From the NCBI GenBank assembly GCA_037577475.1, contig CM075186.1:3119001-3183000 (forward strand): a stretch of DNA of 64,000 bases, written 5' to 3'. This DNA is from Chaunax sp. Z400 (lineage: Eukaryota; Chordata; Actinopteri; Lophiiformes; Chaunacidae). Positions 1 through 12,135 of the stretch are shown in pieces. How positions within the stretch are numbered: position 1 is the first letter of the stretch; every line of letters begins with the position of its first letter. The position numbers and the translations under genes are program-made. The notes under the pieces are model-generated. The model was not told where the DNA came from, did no database searches, and saw only the letters and a list, made by a program, of their open reading frames with translations.

Positions 1-3000
1 TCAAAGCTCCAACACTTATAGATACCAGGGAAGCCAGTCCACAAAACATCTACTGTCTCAGAGGTCAGCTGATCTGAAAGTAAGGAAAAGAATCTCCAAA
101 CACAGCCTGATCCATCAATGGTTTGTCTGACACTGCTGTGCACACGTACCCTTGCGCACACATGTGAAGATCTGTGTGAAAGTGTGTGTTGTTAAAAAGA
201 TTCAGGCTACCAAAACACAGCAGGTCGAATCTCACACTCATCAAAAACATACATAGCCCTCTTTGTTAAAATGGAGATGCATAAGGAGTGAAATGAGAAG
301 GACGGGACGGGACAAGAAGATATTGTTTTCATTCTTTTGATGCTTCCCGTACAACGTTGGAGATTCGCCCGCTGCTGAGAGCATCGCTGGGTTCTGCACC
401 CTAGCTTAGCGATGGCATGGACAGGCTGGGGCATGTGAGATGTGATCTATGGTGGAAAAACATCCAAGAGAGCAGTGATTTCACTATGCTGATTTTCAGA
501 ATTCTTATGTTTTAGAGGGTGTAGTTTAATGTACAGATTGTAAGGACCCTTTAGGAGAGTTTGTGATATCAGGCATTGCACATAAAAATTGACTTTGTGT
601 AGGACGGTACAGATACAAAATCTGACAGATAATTTCCCCTCGTCACATGAAACAAAACATTGCAGCTCTTCAACAACTGTCTGGGAGAGTCCAAATCAGG
701 AAATCGGACACTCGTATTACATCAGCCAAAAACACACTTCGTAATATAAATCAAGATTCATCATTTTTAGCTAATATGGAGAAAAAAAAGTGAAATTATT
801 GAGATTTCTCGCTGGTCTTTCATTTAATTACTAAATATTGTGATTATACTTCTCCATACTGTAAATCTAATTCTGTTCATGCTGCTCCTATTTCATGCCT
901 TTCTGTCCCTGAATGGCAAAAATGGAATAGAAAATAGAAAATCCTCTGTAAAACAGTAGATTTCCAGAGCTTATTCATGGTGCATCATCTCATCATTAAT
1001 GCTGTATAAAGTCTTTATTGTCCACCAACAATAAGCAGACCCTCTGCTGCATGCTGATCTCTTCATTCTTTAACTCAGCGCTTTATGCAAGTTTCTTATG
1101 TGCAAATAAAATGAAACTCCATCTAATCTGGTGGCCAAACAACTGACTGGGAAAGTCAAATATATCATGGATCTAACAAAACTGGTTCTTTACTCTATTT
1201 CATAAACAGAAATTATTAGAAATTCTTTAACAGAACAACATAAAATCAATGGGCAGCATTTAAAGCTTGTTCATTAAAAACAGGCGGGCTAATTAAAATG
1301 ACTGTCGGTCAAAAAGCATCTCCCAGCTGGAATTATATTACACACACTATAATCAATCAGGCCCAAGATTCAATTTAAAAGCAATCAGCATTTGGTTGGT
1401 TTTCTTGAATCGATAGTAATCTGATGATAATTTTGACCCGTGGTCAAAATGTTTCAAATGTTCCTGCTTCCTCAGTAGACTTATGGGAATGGGTGCCAGG
1501 CATGCTGGGGATTCTCCAAATCCCTGCCATGGCTCTGCACACTACATTACCCAGCAATGTGTTTCTTTTTTTAAAGCAATTTTGTCAGGCACACATTGTG
1601 GGGGTGGGATTGAGCTTTAAGAGCGCTTTTGATGTGCGAGGAAGCGAGCTTTGCTTTGCATTAGGGTCCCTGTAATAAGGTATAGTTAATAGTCATAATG
1701 CCTTTTAAGTCCTTATACGATGCTTCATATCATTATGCCTTAATAAGACTAGGTAAGTGTTAATAATATCATAAATACTCTTTTTGAAATCATAGGACAT
1801 TTATAGGCCCTTATAAGAAGCTTATTAACAGTTTATAGACTGCTTAAGAGTAAGGTAAGGGGAATACACCAATATATTATAATATCATTCTAGTCTAAGC
1901 ACATTATTGCATATATACAGTACAGAACACACCTTTGGTTATCAAGGAATCAAGGCAAGGACTTTTTTTACTGTCGTTGCCGCAAGATGTACAAGACATT
2001 CAGGAAATTCACTACAACTCCCTTTGTAAGTGTCAAAACATCAGAAAAGCACTTCGAAATACAGTAAAATTAGAACATGCAACAACATATAAGAACCTGA
2101 GGGGTATGAAAAAAAAAGCGGCATGACGAGGTGGTGCAAAGTGAGTCAATAAAGTGTACGTAGTGCAAGGTAGTTTGCTTCATATGTTCAGGAGCAGCGT
2201 CAGTAGGATGCAACATATATGAGGCATACATGAGCATAAATAAATAATAGAAACTATGAGTGTATTATTCTCCACTGGATGAGCAGCAGACAGTCGTGGG
2301 ACAGTGTGTGTGTGTGTTTTGGTTTTATTTAGACTGATCAATAATAAGAATCAGAGATTAAACATTTTTATTCAAGGATTTAATCCCTTTGTTATATGAA
2401 TGACTGTTTGACCTGTTTTTTTTGTGTGTTTTCTTTTACAAATGGCTGCTGGAACCTGCTTCCAGAGGGAAACAGATTTAAAAGCTGTAAAAAAAAAATG
2501 GTGCCTGGGGTCAGAAATTATTCTCCCTGCTTTGTTAAGAGATCAGGATCTATAAATATCTTCTGGGCTCCTTAAATTGATGCTTAGCAGTTTGCTGGCA
2601 ATGGTTAGAACGATGATAAAAAGCCTTTTGACTTTCTTAAATACCAACACAAGAACTATTATGACACTGTCGTCTTTTGTTGCTTAAAACATTTCTAACA
2701 CATGCCATGCTTCATTAATGCTTCAATCAATCACAGTAAATCTCCTCAAGCTAAATTTTGGCACACGTGCTTTGGAAATAATCAAAGGTGTTCTTACTGG
2801 CTCAAAAAAAGTTTGAATTTATGTGCATTGAAATCGGTTCAACCTCTTAATATCGGTTCTCCTTCAGTGCAAATCAACAACGGAGTTAACAGAAGCCTTA
2901 TTGATTTAGGGAGGGACCACTTCTAGATTCTAAACTGCACCAGATAGGTTGTAGTAAAAAAAAAAGAAAGATAAATCCTAAACATATTAATCAGCAATCA

Positions 3001-4609
3001 TACTCAACAGCTCAGTGGTGGAACACAGTCATTATACCTTCATTTTCATGCTCCTCCTTTAACTGAGCGTAGCCTGAAGACAGAAATGGCCCCGCAGAAA
3101 CAGTAACAGCAGCAAGATCAGCTCCATCAGGCAGATAGCTGAACAGAAAGCCACTCATCATTACAACATTTATCATGTGTTATGGCTTAAGTGGAGTTAA
3201 GAGGTATGTCTGAGCTGACAACCACCGCTTTAAAACTTCCTATATGCCCTTAAACTCAGCTTTCAACCTCATCCAGATCCCTATTGGGAGTTTTCCAACA
3301 GAAATACACAATATGCAAATCAGCAAAAAAACAACAACCTCCTGTGTGCTTAAATATGCCTCATCTGTGTGTTGACACCTTTTTTTTAATGAATTTATGG
3401 CTGCCCTTATCTCTGCTAAACCTCATGATAACAGAGAGTCTACCTGCCGTATGCCACTGAATACTAGCCATAAATATATTAAGCGGTGTTATGATCAGAG
3501 CCTTCGAGGCTCAGAGTACGAGCGTCAGACTGGTTGTTGCTCAATGGCCTGTGTTTACTGCAGCTTAATTGTTTCTTAACCAGACAGCTGATGACAGGAG
3601 GGTTCCACCAGCAATAAGAAACAAATTGGACAGCTTTCCAGACACGCTTTGATAAAAGCTCTTTTGGCTGCAGCGAAAAGAGTGAAGTCAGCACAACTTC
3701 CAACTTTTAAATCGTATTGTTTGCAGACGTATCAAAATTACCCAACAGTACAATGGTTCTGCGATAATTACACTGCATAGAGATGTTCCTCTTGTACAAC
3801 TGATGCCTTGTTTCACATCGAGCCAGTAATCAAGTGAGTCAAGGGGAAAGAATGTCCAATAATGTAACAGTACACCCTCACTCTGAGTTATAAAAACAAC
3901 AGTTTTCATACTGTCAGTCATCGTCGAGAGGTGGAAACAGACAAAAAGTGCTTGAGGTTTTAGGAAAGAAAACTTAATGACTGTCGTCTATTGATAGAAA
4001 ACATCTCTTGGTAAATAGTCTGAAACCGGAGAACCATGAGACGTTGGCTGTTTGATTTGTGACTGGATGATTTTGCTGGGATCCTGTGACCAGTAGCTCC
4101 GTGAGGTATCGCTTTACAGCTGGGGACGGCATCTGACTTTTGCAAATAAAAACTTTAAAAAAACAAAAAAACTTGGTAAACATTACATCACACAAAACGT
4201 TTCACATCTGTTCACCAAAGAGCCTTGGAGCCAAGAGGATCTGTCCGAATCTATCCTGCAACTCTTTTCTACATCATAAAACTGTTACACTTCAGCTGCA
4301 GCACCATTTGGACATATGTTGAGTTCAATGAATGTCGTGTCACTGTGTGAATAGCCTCTATTTTAATGACTTATGTGATCATATCATTGATCATATATCG
4401 TTGACGAATGTGACCAAACAAAAATTGCCATTTTATTTTGTTTAGGCTATCTTAATATTTTTACACGTCTGGATTTCTCCTTTATGTAAAGTATTTTTGC
4501 GACAATATATCATCCAACAAAAGTAGTCATCATGTCAGGCCTCATCATACTAAGTGATTACCGTTACAAGTAAAAAGCCTTCTTGGTGTTACTGATGCCA
4601 CCTCCACTT

Positions 4610-4860
4610 TCCCACAGGTGCTCCTAACAGGTGGGGGTGGAGGGCAGCGGGGAGGAGGCCTCACCAACGTGGCCGGCTGCCACAGCGAGTCAGGGGGATC
4701 ATCTTCCGCCCAGCTGCTGATGCCCTGTTATCCCCGAGCCATTCATCACGGCTCGCTGAGAGCCAGATATGTGCCGCCCCTGAACCTCCCCAGCTCCCAG
4801 CATTCCTCACTTTCCCCCTGTGGGTCTCCACTGCCGATAGCTGTCAGGACTGTGGTGATG
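4610..4860. other. GC-rich island in met intron 2, unknown
   Basis: About 250 bp clearly richer in G+C and CpG than the surrounding intron. On the plus strand a pyrimidine-rich stretch ending in CCCACAG (about 4600-4617) looks like a splice acceptor, and an open frame runs to 4908. The inferred peptide (Gly-rich, then Ser/Pro-rich) matches nothing I recognise. It could be a conserved non-coding element, an exon of an unknown plus-strand transcript, or chance. Confidence 0.35.
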
Positions 4861-5822
4861 TACCCATGCACCCACCCACTGTTTAGTTGCATGTATTTGC
4901 AAAGCTGATTTGAATGTGCTCCTAGACCTTAACCACATGTCACCCCATATGTCTGCATGTCTGATCTCCTCGCTGCAGCTTGTGTCTATAAAATCACCAC
5001 ATACAGCATTGAACTCAACTCCTACACTCCGAGACATGGACACTTCACACTTTTGCCAACTGTTTTGCAATGTTATACAGTTTTTAAACATCTTTAAATG
5101 TAACCATTTCTTTCTATTATTATCTATACAGTATGAAAAATCAGTTGGCAGACTCTAGAAGCTGGCTGGAGTAGTGCATTCATTTCGTGCATGTTTCATA
5201 ATCATTGCATGGTAACAATCTCTTATCTCTTTTACCACTAGTTGGTCTGTGGAGCAATATTTTTACGTGCTAATTCTCATTTAATTTGTATCTGGTGCTC
5301 TAATGGTCCTGGAGGATAGAAAAAAGTGCCAACATAAGCAGACGGTTGATGCTGTTCCAATTATGGTTATTTAGTGGATGCACCTTTCCAAGAAATGACG
5401 CAATGCATCAGAAAAAGTTGGGAAGAATGAGACAATCTGTTGATATAAACATAGTTATCAGCCATGAATAGAAGCCTTAACACAATTTGAAATTTGATTC
5501 TGTATTATTTTAAAGACTGGATGTTAACGTACATGTGTTTACAAGACAAAACCCAACAGGCTGCATTCATGAAGTTCACTGATGTTCATTATACAAATTG
5601 ACGTTTCACTTTAATGCCATGCAAAGATGAATAGAAACCTATGGATGCCTGAAAGGGCACGAAAACACAGAAGCCTGGTTTTCAAAATGAAAGTAATTTA
5701 TAATTAATAGTGTGAAAAGGTTGAGATGGATGGTCGTGGATTAGAGCCAAGAAAGAGCAGCAATAAATGCTCATAATATAAGGGTGCATGCACAATGTTC
5801 ACACTGGTTCTTGTGTAGTTGG

Positions 5823-5823
<1 letters not shown>

Positions 5824-5854
<31 letters not shown>
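5824..5854. repeat. (GT)n microsatellite
   Basis: Uninterrupted GT dinucleotide run of about 15 units. Confidence 0.95.
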
Positions 5855-5859
<5 letters not shown>

Positions 5860-7264
5860 TGCACGCTCCTCAGACGTTTGCTGGGTGTTTGCATAGGGTT
5901 CTCACATTACTCCTGTATGTTCTTGCCCTTTGACAACATGTTCAGTGAATAATAAATCCAGGAGACTGAAGTAATCCACTGCCTGACTGGAGATATACAG
6001 TACTGACTGATGCAGAGGTTAAGTAAAGATGAAGTCGGGGGGGGGGGCTCTAGGCATTTAACTTCATGTCATTATTGATCAGGCGATTCAACCCATTGAT
6101 TGAGTCGATGTTGATGGATTGGAGGTAAGCAAGTACAGAGGCTTCAGTACAATGACATGAAGGAAAGGCTATAAGGTAAATCCATCAGCTGTATTTTGAG
6201 GTGACCAATCCCAACAATCACTGTTCACTTGTGTCTGTATATTTAGGATCATTGTCCTGATACTTTGCAAAGATTCCCACGCCGTTGACAAAATATTGAT
6301 ATTCAGCCCAAACATGAAAGCAGAGCGTCTACTACTATAATCATCTTTGCATTTAACGATCCTATGAGCTGCATTACAGCGTGAAAATAATGATAAATGT
6401 GCCACTTTCTGGGAACCAGTCCATAAACATCAATCAGAATGTAAACCAAGCATGTAAGACATATGCTCTGATCAGAGACGTGTTTCTTCCCGTGTCCCAT
6501 GCTGACATGCATGCATGCCCTAAAGTAGAGGGGTCAGAGGTCGGGAGCAGGTCATGCTTCAGTGCCTTGCTCAAGAACACTTGAATAAAACGACAGATCC
6601 AGTAGATACCGTCTGCCTGAACCTGAGACCACCCAGTTACCGAGACGGTCTCTCCAGCCAACAAACCGACCGCCTGCAGCCAAGATCCATAACTCCCAAC
6701 AGATAAAAACCAAGCCATGCATGCAGAACAGACAACTCATAGAGACACATTAAGTCTGAAAGACATCATTAAACATCGTGATGATGCTCAAACCGTCATT
6801 TTTATCTGATGGATTCAATCAACACCACTCTGTTTCAACATACCCAAAACACTGTTGACAAGCAAATCATTTTGAAATTTAGCAGAAAAACATGACACCT
6901 AGACAGACCATATCAATGCATCGTAAATTAATTAAATTTTTTTAAAAGCTTGCATCTTAAAACAGAAGAGGGCATCAGACATGACTTTAACCTCCCCAGT
7001 TTATTCAGCCTCCAGTATATTACAAGTTAGAAGTGAATAGACATTAAGAGCCAATCTACCAATCCAGCCCTTATTTTCAAAGAATTTGGAGATTTTTGCT
7101 ACAGAAAAGTGGTGAAAACCTGTAAAAACTTGAGCAAGAGAGAACACGCCTGCAGGACAAGGGTTAGGGTTAGGGAAAGTTGGACTCTTCTCTACAACTT
7201 TCCTTAATTAAACAATCATTGCACTTTTTTGATACTTGATAAAAGAGCTACATTTTGCTCTTAC

Positions 7265-8464
7265 CACGTTGTAGCAGGACTTCTTGTCTGATCCAGTGAA
7301 GTGATACGGGTCTACTGTGTTGCACTTCTGCATGTACATCTTGAACATGTTGTTGATGTGCTTCAGGGACATGACGCACACGGCTGAGTTAGGGGTCGGC
7401 TCCGGAGAGTTCGGCTTTCCCTGGGCGAAGGCAGCGAACAGAACGTCGTCGCCTTCCTCCACTTTCAGCTGCTTCTGCAGCTCGTCGTCATTGCCCACCT
7501 TGGTGACGTGGGCTGCCTGGAGGATGTTGAACACCTTCACATCATCCACGGAGCGCCGCCGCCTTTTATCCGTGCTGATGCATTCAAGGGGCATCTCCAC
7601 GTAACGGCGGATGGCGAGGTCAGAGGAGCACATGCGGACAATGCGGGTGTGATACGCCTGGGAGTCCTTGTTCACCCGCTGCACTGTGAGGAAGTAGGTG
7701 AACGGTCCACTGTGGAAGGAGTAAACGTATCGCAAGTAGTAGTTTCCACGCAGAGATGGTATCAGGTCCATGTATGAGCGGCTGGAGAAGAAGGTGAAGC
7801 CATTTTGGCTCGTCTTCATCTTCCGCAGAGAAATGGTATGGGGATGTGTTGCACTGTCGATCATGTTTCCAAGCTCTGGGATCTCAGAGTTGCCAACAAA
7901 AAACTTGATGACGTTACTCTCCACATTGAGCACCTGAGAACCTGAAGGGCTGACCACCACATCCGAGTCGCTGGGTTGACCCTTGCCTTGCCTCACCTTG
8001 TCGGCGAAGCAGTAGACCTGCTCGTCGACGGTTTTCAGGGTAATGCCGTCATCCAGGACGTGACGGCGGCAAACACCGTTGTCAGCCGAGCCGCAGCTGT
8101 ACAAACCCTTGTCGTAAATATTTTCCACCACCAAGGCAATGTTATGGTTGTCCACCATGCCGCCGCTTCCTGTGCTGGTCATTTTCTGGCCGCAAGTTTG
8201 ATTGGCGAGCAGCGGCCCGGTGTGGTACTCGGAAAGCTTTGTGAGGTTCGGGGCCAGGGCGTAGATTCTGTTCACAGCTCCGACGTAGATGATCCCGTCC
8301 AGCGTCACCATGTTCTGAATCGGGAAGTCCGCAGTGAATGTTGGGAGCTCATAGGTGACTGAGAGGTTGAGTTTGTTGGTCTCAGGTGATTTATCACACT
8401 GGCCCTGTGCGTTGGCGCACAAGGTCCACAGCAGCATGACGGCATGAAGCAAGAGGAGATTCAT
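7265..8464 (-). CDS. met: met proto-oncogene (hepatocyte growth factor receptor), first coding exon, partial gene
   Basis: Met is the receptor tyrosine kinase for HGF at the plasma membrane. Only the first coding exon (exon 2 by human numbering) is present: exactly 400 codons from ATG at 8464 to the donor GTG|GTAAGAG after 7265, phase 0. The human exon also codes 400 residues and ends at the equivalent point (CFNR; here CYNV). Visible parts: a hydrophobic signal peptide (about residues 1-20, MNLLLLHAVMLLW...), then the N-terminal part of the Sema domain, with FFVGN, YFLTVQR and MPLECI conserved. A furin site KRRRRS at residues 300-305 separates the alpha and beta chains, followed by VFNILQAA. 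I chose the ATG at 8464 rather than in-frame ATGs further upstream (8539, 8509) because it starts the signal peptide and sits 1 nt after an acceptor-like AG (8467-8466). Two cysteine pairs known in human Sema are absent (see findings). Remaining exons should lie below position 1. Confidence 0.95.
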
Positions 8465-8465
8465 C

Positions 8466-9935
8466 CTGTTCCAGAAATAAGAGACATGAAAAATGAGTTG
8501 GTGAAACATCCCTGCTGAAACACACAGAGCTCTAAACATTCATCATAGCTATTTTTGAATAGGTGGCCTCAATTGTCTGGATTATGGATGTGTGGAAAAA
8601 GGCACAAACTGTGCTGAATAAAGCGCGCAGAGGAGAAAGGAGCATGATCACTTTTTGGTCCAATAAATAGAGCTGTGTCCGGGTATAAAACCAGGGTTTA
8701 CTCACTTCACCACACGCAGTGAAACCATTCATACTGAAGTGACTGGAGGCTTTATGGTGACACAAAGCTTTAACATCAGCCTCCGAATCATAAGCACTTC
8801 TACTTCTACTGACTCCACTGATCCTTGACCAGCCAACGAGCAGTGGGACCTGGGTGATCACTTCTGTGGTTCTCAGCTCTGGTCCCAACTGACCACAGAG
8901 AGAGGCAAAGCAGTGAATCATGCAGAGAGAAGCCCACTGCACAACGCGACACAACCCAAAGGTCTAAGTTTAGACAGCAAGGGCCCAAGGGAGCGGAGAT
9001 AAACTCAATTAAATCAAAAGAGGCTGCAGGGGAGAAGGCAAGGGGGACCGTGCTGCAAAATGATAAACAACCCCAGGGACTAAATGGAAATCCACTGGGA
9101 GCTGCTTTTAGTGGAGGGAGGGAGAGCATCAACACCAGAGAATTTGCAAAATGTGCATTTGCATGCTCTTTATGTAGATGTGGTTTTAACAAGATCCCCA
9201 GATGTAAACCAAAACAAGGCATTTGCATCTAGCACAGTAGGACGTTTTACATTCATGCCCACTGTGATGTATAATTTCCATGTGTGCATACTTTAAATTA
9301 TGTCTTATATCGCAGCTCTTTCGTTTTTTAGAGGGAGTCTATGGGAGAAAACACAATTTTTCATGTTTCAGGCAGAAGATTTGAAGGCAGGCAGACTAAA
9401 GGGGTGCGTGCAGCAAAATGATATCAAAGTTTAGATATAAAAGTTTAAGTCAACTCAGAATTAATTCGTAAGTCGGAGGCAACCCAAAATAAACGCTAAC
9501 ATGATATTACACCGCGTCTGAGCCAATTTTCTTTTCTTAAGGCGATGGTAAGATGAGTATCTCCTTGTTTTGGTCCTAATTATGAGTAATAGTGAGCACA
9601 TTATAGCACACCTGCACCAAACACAATACATTTACAACCTCATCGCACAGCCGCTGTTTTTTAAAGGACAATAGGTGGTGAGAAACAGTGAAAATGTTTT
9701 CATTTTGAGAGGAAAGTGACTCACGTCGAAGTCTCAGAAAATACTAATGGGAAGTTGGTGAAATGGATTCAGAAGCCAGAAAAAACATTAAAAAAAAAAG
9801 CTGTGATATCCAGAGGAGGAGGAAAGGGTCAGAAGTTCCAGGGTCATGATCTCTGCGTAATTACGCATAAAAATACAGTTTGAATAGAGCAGAAAAGTCT
9901 GAAACTAGCAGAGCATTTATAGATAATAAACTCAC
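8466..9935 (-). other. putative met intron 1
   Basis: Lies between the acceptor of the first coding exon (AG at 8467-8466 with a pyrimidine-rich tract CTCTTATTTCT upstream) and the candidate donor at 9935-9934 (ACAG|GTGAGT on the minus strand). Nothing coding was seen. The intron identity depends on the exon 1 call. Confidence 0.4.
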
Positions 9936-10340
9936 CTGTTAATGAGCAACAGTGTCCTTGATTCAAATCATATTCTAATGTCCATCGAAGAGCGGGACTT
10001 CTTGACTTTCTCATCAATTCCAAACTGATCGCTGTGGATTTTCTCTTCGTTTCCTCGTGAACCAAAAAAAGAAAAATCAGTATTTTTCAACCTGATAGTT
10101 TATTTTCCAGTGTTTAAAGTCTGGTTCGCTGCTCTCCAGCTTAAACTTGGGAGACTCAGCCTTGACTGCATCCAGCAGACACACGCTTCTGTTGCTGCCG
10201 CTCTCACATCGTGGCGCGTAAAGCTCCGCCTCTTTGTCTCCAAACCGTGACGCGTCCAGGTGCTGCTGCGGCTCCTCCGGTCTGTGGATCTCCGACGAGG
10301 CAGACGCGTATGAAGGAAAGCATGGAGAAAGATGGAAAAC
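9936..10340 (-). other. candidate met non-coding exon 1 (5'UTR)
   Basis: On the minus strand this CpG-rich block (densest at 10120-10320) ends in a consensus donor ATTAACAG|GTGAGT, 1.5 kb before the met start codon. Human MET has a non-coding first exon of similar size, which makes this the best candidate. Two TATAAG hexamers lie just upstream at 10364-10375. No long ATG-initiated open frame is present. Exon limits and transcription are inferred; it could instead be an unrelated CpG-rich element. Confidence 0.4.
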
Positions 10341-10363
10341 TGAACATTTAGTCAATTCTGATA

Positions 10364-10375
10364 CTTATACTTATA
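10364..10375 (-). promoter_or_regulatory. TATA-like tandem upstream of candidate met exon 1
   Basis: The minus strand reads TATAAGTATAAG, about 25-30 nt before the inferred start of the CpG-rich block. This is position-based inference only. Confidence 0.25.
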
Positions 10376-11963
10376 CACATTTTCATGTGGCAGTATAACT
10401 AGATTAGTTAGATTTTCAAAGAAGCTTTATCTATTATTCTATGTATGATATGGATTGGTTCACTTTATATAGCTACTTTTATTTATATTGGGTGTAAATC
10501 CATTACCAACTAACAAACCTGCGGGGTTTTCCCCTGAAGAAGTTGTTTAAATCTATTAAAAACATATTATTTGACCCTGAAGGACCGTTAAAAGTCCCAG
10601 CTCAAGTGGGCTGCAGACCAGAAGGTCTTTCTTTCTTCCCAAAACTTCCACCTGACTCTCCTCCAGCACTCCTGTGAGTCAGACCATGGTTGTCATGTTA
10701 AAACGGCGCACTCAGCCGTAAATAATGAGCAAAGATATAAAGGCTAAACCAACTCTGTGTGTGTGTCAGCTATGAATCAGCAGCCAGCACAAAAATTCCT
10801 TTGTCCCACTTCCTGAACGCAGCAGTTGGACTAAAGACGTGAAGCATTGATAACAGGGTGAGGATGTAGAATTAATGGGTAGAACTGCTGAGGCGCGGCG
10901 CAGCGGCTGTTTGCACTCACTTTCTGATGAGAGCGTTTAATGAGACAGTGAGTGCGTTGAAGTGAGTGGCATGATGGGATCTGTAGGCAAACCTCTTCCA
11001 CGTTAAACTAGGACTAACATTATGTAAGTGGATGTTGTGTCTCATTGAATCCAAGTGTCATCAGAGTAAGAGTCTCCTCTCTTCTCTGTAGAAAGGCTAC
11101 AGTAATTATTTAGAATGATGTTTGACTAAACACAGAGACGTTTTCTGGACAATTCATCTTTTTTTTTCTTCTAGTCTTAACTCCGTGATTTCCCAGAGGA
11201 CAAAGCTATAACCTCTGACATCACACCAGAGAGCCGTTAAACTGTCACTGAACATCATTATTTTATCTCAAAGGATCATTAAAGAGGAATCCTCATTTAC
11301 AGTAGAAATGAGTTACAAAAATGTACAGAATAATAATGAAAGAAGTTCAAAAAGTGTGTCAAAAAGAGGAAGAAACAGCAAACCTGGCAACACAATCTGC
11401 CTATCAGAGCCTCTAAAGCTCAATAATTAATACATGTTCATGCAAAACCAGTTCAGTTTCGGTCTCTCTCTTTAGCTGTGATCAAATAAGCCACTTTATG
11501 GCCACTTTATCCAATGATGTGAAACTCCTGCTCACTTATTTGAATAAAATGTGGGTGAGGCCCACATATATTTTGAGGCTGTTCCTGATGGGGAAAAAAA
11601 CAACCTCTCATTGTCAGCTCACTGTCTGAAGTACATTCTACTTTTACGTCCTCCTGATGATGAGCCAGAAGCTTCTGTGTTTGTTATATGTTGCTCAGGG
11701 CATTTCTGACACCATTGCCAAGGGGTGTGTCTGACACAGGGCGTGTGTCAGACTGTATCCCAGAGGGATGTGTCTGTGTGGTTACAGTGGTAGTAAACCA
11801 TTCTGGATTGGAGGCCCTTGTTTTGGCAACGAGCTAAAGAAGAAGAAAAAAAGAAGAGGTTAGTTAGGTGGGGAACCTCACTCTGCTGGCATGCAGAATG
11901 TGGAAAAGTATGACGTCATCTGCAGGAATGATCATCCTGCAACCCCAAGATGTGCTGAGAAAA

Positions 11964-12040
11964 ATCTATCTATCTATCAATCTATCTATCTATCTATCTA
12001 TCTATCAATCTATCAATCTATCAATCTATCTATCTATCTA
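11964..12040. repeat. (ATCT)n tetranucleotide microsatellite
   Basis: About 19 units of TCTA interrupted several times by CAAT variants. Confidence 0.95.
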
Positions 12041-12097
12041 GATGCTTTTATAACTGTAGATAAATCCCCATGGAATGAGATATAGATTATTATGGGT

Positions 12098-12135
12098 TAT
12101 CATGTTCAGTGTCCACATACTTTGGGCCATGTCGT
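12098..12135. mobile_element. terminal fragment of a Tc1-like transposon
   Basis: The tract GTGTCCACATACTTTGGGCC and the following ATGTCGTGTAT resemble the ends of teleost Tc1/mariner-like elements (GTGTCCACATACTTTTGGCC type). It directly follows the ATCT microsatellite region. No transposase remnant is attached. Confidence 0.55.

Larger units (their letters stand above)
1..7264 (-). other. met intron 2 (partial), no exon recognised
   Basis: Both strands were read for met exon 3 (the conserved stretch after CFNR) and none was found. The stretch is AT-rich, with a (GT)n microsatellite at 5824-5854, a TTAT/ATAA-rich probably repetitive segment around 1680-1870, a GC-rich island at 4610-4860 and a short (TTAGGG)2 tract near 7161. 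Open frames here are short and look accidental. Confidence 0.7.

Noticed and set aside
4618..4908. 96-codon plus-strand frame in met intron 2 as a gene
   Set aside because: It begins with GTG, not ATG, and its low-complexity Gly/Ser-rich product matches nothing known. It is reported only as a GC-rich island.
7317..8362. Plus-strand open frames opposite the met exon
   Set aside because: They are shadows of the real minus-strand exon, whose translation matches Met at Sema-domain level and has correct splice sites.
9844..10355. Minus-strand frames of 73 and 92 codons near candidate met exon 1
   Set aside because: Both begin at TTG rather than ATG and show no family similarity. The region is better explained as 5'UTR or promoter.
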